This document shows positions 33,389-35,120 of a DNA stretch of 35,120 nt, piece after piece. This DNA is from Candidatus Methanocrinis natronophilus (lineage in GTDB: Archaea; Halobacteriota; Methanosarcinia; Methanotrichales; Methanotrichaceae). Both the position numbers and the translations under genes were made by a program. Every line of letters begins with the position of its first letter. Positions within the stretch are counted from its first letter, which is position 1. The notes beneath the pieces were generated by a model. That model did not search any database. It had not been told where the DNA came from and saw only the letters and a list, made by a program, of their open reading frames with translations. The DNA is taken from positions 1 to 35,120 of the forward strand of contig JARFPK010000024.1 of NCBI GenBank assembly GCA_029167045.1, in the 5' to 3' direction.

Positions 33389-34390
33389 TCAGCCGTCTAC
33401 CTGCCTTGAGGTGTAGATGCTGACGATGTCGGAGACGATGGCGCTGGCGGTCTCAATGGAGCCTGCGCCCAAGCCGGTGACGGTGATAGTCCCCGAGAGG
33501 TCGGTCTCGATGGAGGCGACGTTGAGGGTCCCGCCGACGGCGAGGGGGCTCCTCCGGGGAACGAGCATCGGCTTCACCGTCAGCGAGGGGACCTCGCCTA
33601 TCAGCTTGATGTGGTAGCCCCTCTCCCAGGCTAGGTTGAGCGCCTCGGGGGTTATATCTCTGATACCGGTTACGGAGACGTCTTCGTACCTCGCGCTCAT
33701 ACCGAAGATGGAGTTGGCGAGGATGACTACCTTTCCGGCGGTGTCTATCCCGTCGACGTCGTAGGCGGGGTCGGCCTCGGCGATCCCGAGGTCCTGGGCC
33801 TCTGTGAGAGCGTAGCTGTAGGTGTACTTCTCCTCCATCATCCTCGTCAGGATGTAGTTACAGGTACCGTTGAAGATCCCCCTTATGCCGAGGATCTCGT
33901 TTCCCACCAGGTTCTTCTCGATGAGGCTGATGAGGGGCATCGTCCCCCCGACGGTCGCCTCGTACTTGAGCATCACGCCGTTCTCCTGGGCCACCCCCCT
34001 GAGATGATTGAAGGCGACTACAAGAGGCCCCTTGTTGGAGGTGACGACGTGCTTTCCCGAAGAGAGCGCCTCCTCGATGTGGCCGAGGCCGGGCTGGCCG
34101 TGGACGATGTTGGTGGGGGTCACCTCCACCACCAGGTCGGAGTCTACCTCCTGAATCGCCTCCTTCCCGATGATATCGAGGTTTGCTATCCCCTCCAGGG
34201 TCTTAGCCGCGTGGAGCCTCTGGGGGTCTATCCCCGTCTCGTCGAAGAGGGTTCCATTTATGTCGGAGACGGAGACGACCTTCATGTCCAGCCCCAGGCT
34301 CCTCAGAGCCTCCCATTTCCGCCTCACGACCTCCAGAACGCCGTGGCCGACTACCCCGAACCCCACCAGAGATATCCTCACCTCTTTCAT
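33389..34390 (-). CDS. hom: Homoserine dehydrogenase
   Basis: It reduces aspartate semialdehyde to homoserine for threonine and methionine. It has 333 residues, the short form without its own ACT domain. The Rossmann motif is VGFGVVGHGVLEVV (9-22); VVTSNKGPL carries the catalytic-site lysine; YEATVGGTMPLISLIEKNL and GIFNGTCNYILTRM are signature stretches; EAQDLGIAEADPAYDVDG holds the substrate-binding acidic residues. Its ATG overlaps the stop of the ACT gene by four bases, so enzyme and regulator are made together. Confidence 0.96.
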   Translation of the reverse strand: MKEVRISLVGFGVVGHGVLEVVRRKWEALRSLGLDMKVVSVSDINGTLFDETGIDPQRLHAAKTLEGIANLDIIGKEAIQEVDSDLVVEVTPTNIVHGQPGLGHIEEALSSGKHVVTSNKGPLVVAFNHLRGVAQENGVMLKYEATVGGTMPLISLIEKNLVGNEILGIRGIFNGTCNYILTRMMEEKYTYSYALTEAQDLGIAEADPAYDVDGIDTAGKVVILANSIFGMSARYEDVSVTGIRDITPEALNLAWERGYHIKLIGEVPSLTVKPMLVPRRSPLAVGGTLNVASIETDLSGTITVTGLGAGSIETASAIVSDIVSIYTSRQVDG

Positions 34391-34893
34391 ATCTTCTCAG
34401 CCTCGATAGGTTCTATCACCAGGAGATCTTTCTCTGCCCCCACATGGCGGAGGATGGATAGGGACTTTCCTATCTCCTCTTTGCCCGTAGCCCGGATCCT
34501 CAGGTAGGCGGAGGAGGGCTCTTCGATCCCCGGCATCCGCAGCGAGAGGTCCTCCACCTCCGCAAAGCCGGTGGAATCGATCCGGTTGATGGTATCTCCG
34601 AGGTCGCTGTGGAGGACGTGGCCGATGAGGAGGACGGATATCTCCTCGATGAACCGGTCTTCTCCGGCCCGGACCACCACGATCCCGTTCTCCTCCAGGT
34701 GCCTTTTGATGTTCTCGATATTTGACGGATCGATCTCGAAGACGATCTGGACCGGGACCGTCCCCCGGGGAGTTTTGCGATCTCGGTGATGGACGACGCT
34801 GATTATATTCCCCTTGTACTTCTTGAACGGTTCGAGGGACTGCATCAGCTGTCCCGGTATGTCCTGCAGTTCCAAGTCCATCGAAAGTCGCAT
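34387..34893 (-). CDS. ACT-domain regulatory protein (partner of homoserine dehydrogenase)
   Basis: It has 168 residues with two ACT-like halves: about 1-80 (LELQDIPGQLMQSLEPFKKY, GNIISVVHHRD) and about 90-165 (SAYLRIRATGKEEIGKSLSIL). ACT domains bind amino acids for feedback control. Since the linked homoserine dehydrogenase lacks an ACT domain and the genes overlap, this protein most likely supplies threonine (or related) sensing in trans; that is inference from arrangement. The ATG at 34893 has GAGGAATT upstream. It heads the ACT-hom-lig-hisD operon, with a TATA-like element about 50 bases before the start. Confidence 0.88.
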   Translation of the reverse strand: MRLSMDLELQDIPGQLMQSLEPFKKYKGNIISVVHHRDRKTPRGTVPVQIVFEIDPSNIENIKRHLEENGIVVVRAGEDRFIEEISVLLIGHVLHSDLGDTINRIDSTGFAEVEDLSLRMPGIEEPSSAYLRIRATGKEEIGKSLSILRHVGAEKDLLVIEPIEAEKI

Positions 34894-34937
34894 AACACGA
34901 ATTCCTCGTCTAGTTTCTGCTCTTCCCCACCAGCTTA

Positions 34938-34978
34938 TCGAACATAAAGGTTGTGCAGAAAAAGTACTTTATTTGAGA
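34938..34978. promoter_or_regulatory. Divergent promoters of the ACT operon and nadE
   Basis: Leftward: CAACCTTTATGTTC on the minus strand (about 34940-34953) is a TATA element giving a leader of about 27 bases. Rightward: AAAGTACTTTATTT (34961-34974) is a TATA element about 28 bases before the nadE ATG, so nadE is probably leaderless. The palindrome AAAGTACTTT lies within it. Confidence 0.55.
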
Positions 34979-34996
34979 GTCCCATACCCGTAATAG

Positions 34997-35120
34997 ATGG
35001 CCAAAGAAGATGCCGAAAACCTCATCGTGAATTTCATCAGGGATCGGGTCGAGGCGGCCGGGGCGAAAGGAGCGGTCCTGGGCCTCTCCGGCGGCCTCGA
35101 CTCGGCGACCGTAGCCTTCC
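34997..35120 (+). CDS. nadE: NAD+ synthetase, ammonia-dependent, N-terminal part (cut by window end)
   Basis: Only 41 residues are in the window, from the ATG at 34997. They carry the P-loop pyrophosphatase motif LGLSGGLDSATVAF, which binds ATP in the N-type amidotransferase/NAD synthetase family. The lead-in helix AENLIVNFIRDRVEAAG and the position of the motif near residue 29 fit NH3-dependent NAD synthetase without a glutaminase domain at its N-terminus. The rest of the gene lies beyond the window. No Shine-Dalgarno is seen, matching the close TATA box. Confidence 0.88.
   Translation, partial: MAKEDAENLIVNFIRDRVEAAGAKGAVLGLSGGLDSATVAF

Overview
The window is GC-rich chromosomal DNA from a euryarchaeal methanogen. 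Archaeal marks are the Spt5-uL11-uL1-uL10(P0)-P1/L12 information cluster, a group II chaperonin (thermosome) with a Gly-Met tail, an ArfC-type riboflavin/deazaflavin reductase, an ATP-dependent DNA ligase, and BRE/TATA promoters set so close to start codons that several mRNAs look leaderless. Gene content and composition suggest the Methanothrix/Methanotrichaceae group; this is an impression, not a database result.

Layout. 1-1345: right part of an IS4/IS1634-like insertion sequence whose transposase is frameshifted in a G6 run. 1387-4368 (minus): rpl12, rpl10, rpl1, rpl11 and spt5, divergent from thermosome thsA (4645-6285). 6366-10222 (minus): alpha-glucan phosphorylase and a frameshifted SagB-type nitroreductase. 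10378-15589 (minus): type I restriction-modification locus, with hsdS and hsdM intact and hsdR frameshifted. 15745-17729 (minus): SAM methyltransferase and MFS transporter. 18039-18969: an exported tandem-Cache protein decayed by two frameshifts and a stop. 19134-20011: nitroreductase and winged-helix regulator. 20377-22743 (minus): amidohydrolase, UspA and four-CBS protein, divergent from arfC (22800-23465). 23521-24926: a DUF169 protein and a ribbon-helix-helix/RelE toxin-antitoxin pair. 24959-29167 (minus): iorA, iorB, a HEAT-repeat protein and a flavodoxin-fold/macro-domain fusion. 29429-30232: an exported acetolactate decarboxylase. 30367-34893 (minus): ACT regulator, homoserine dehydrogenase, DNA ligase and histidinol dehydrogenase, divergent from nadE, which is cut by the window end.

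How it fits together. Housekeeping blocks (translation, protein folding, amino-acid, NAD and flavin synthesis, 2-oxoacid oxidoreductase) have uninterrupted reading frames. All gene breakage seen lies in accessory genes: IS, SagB, hsdR and the Cache protein. The points most worth following are the intact amidohydrolase sharing a 56-bp promoter region with arfC (a candidate for the unassigned deaminase step of archaeal flavin synthesis), the unusual oxidoreductase-macro fusion, and the exported acetolactate decarboxylase. No rRNA, tRNA or CRISPR array was found.
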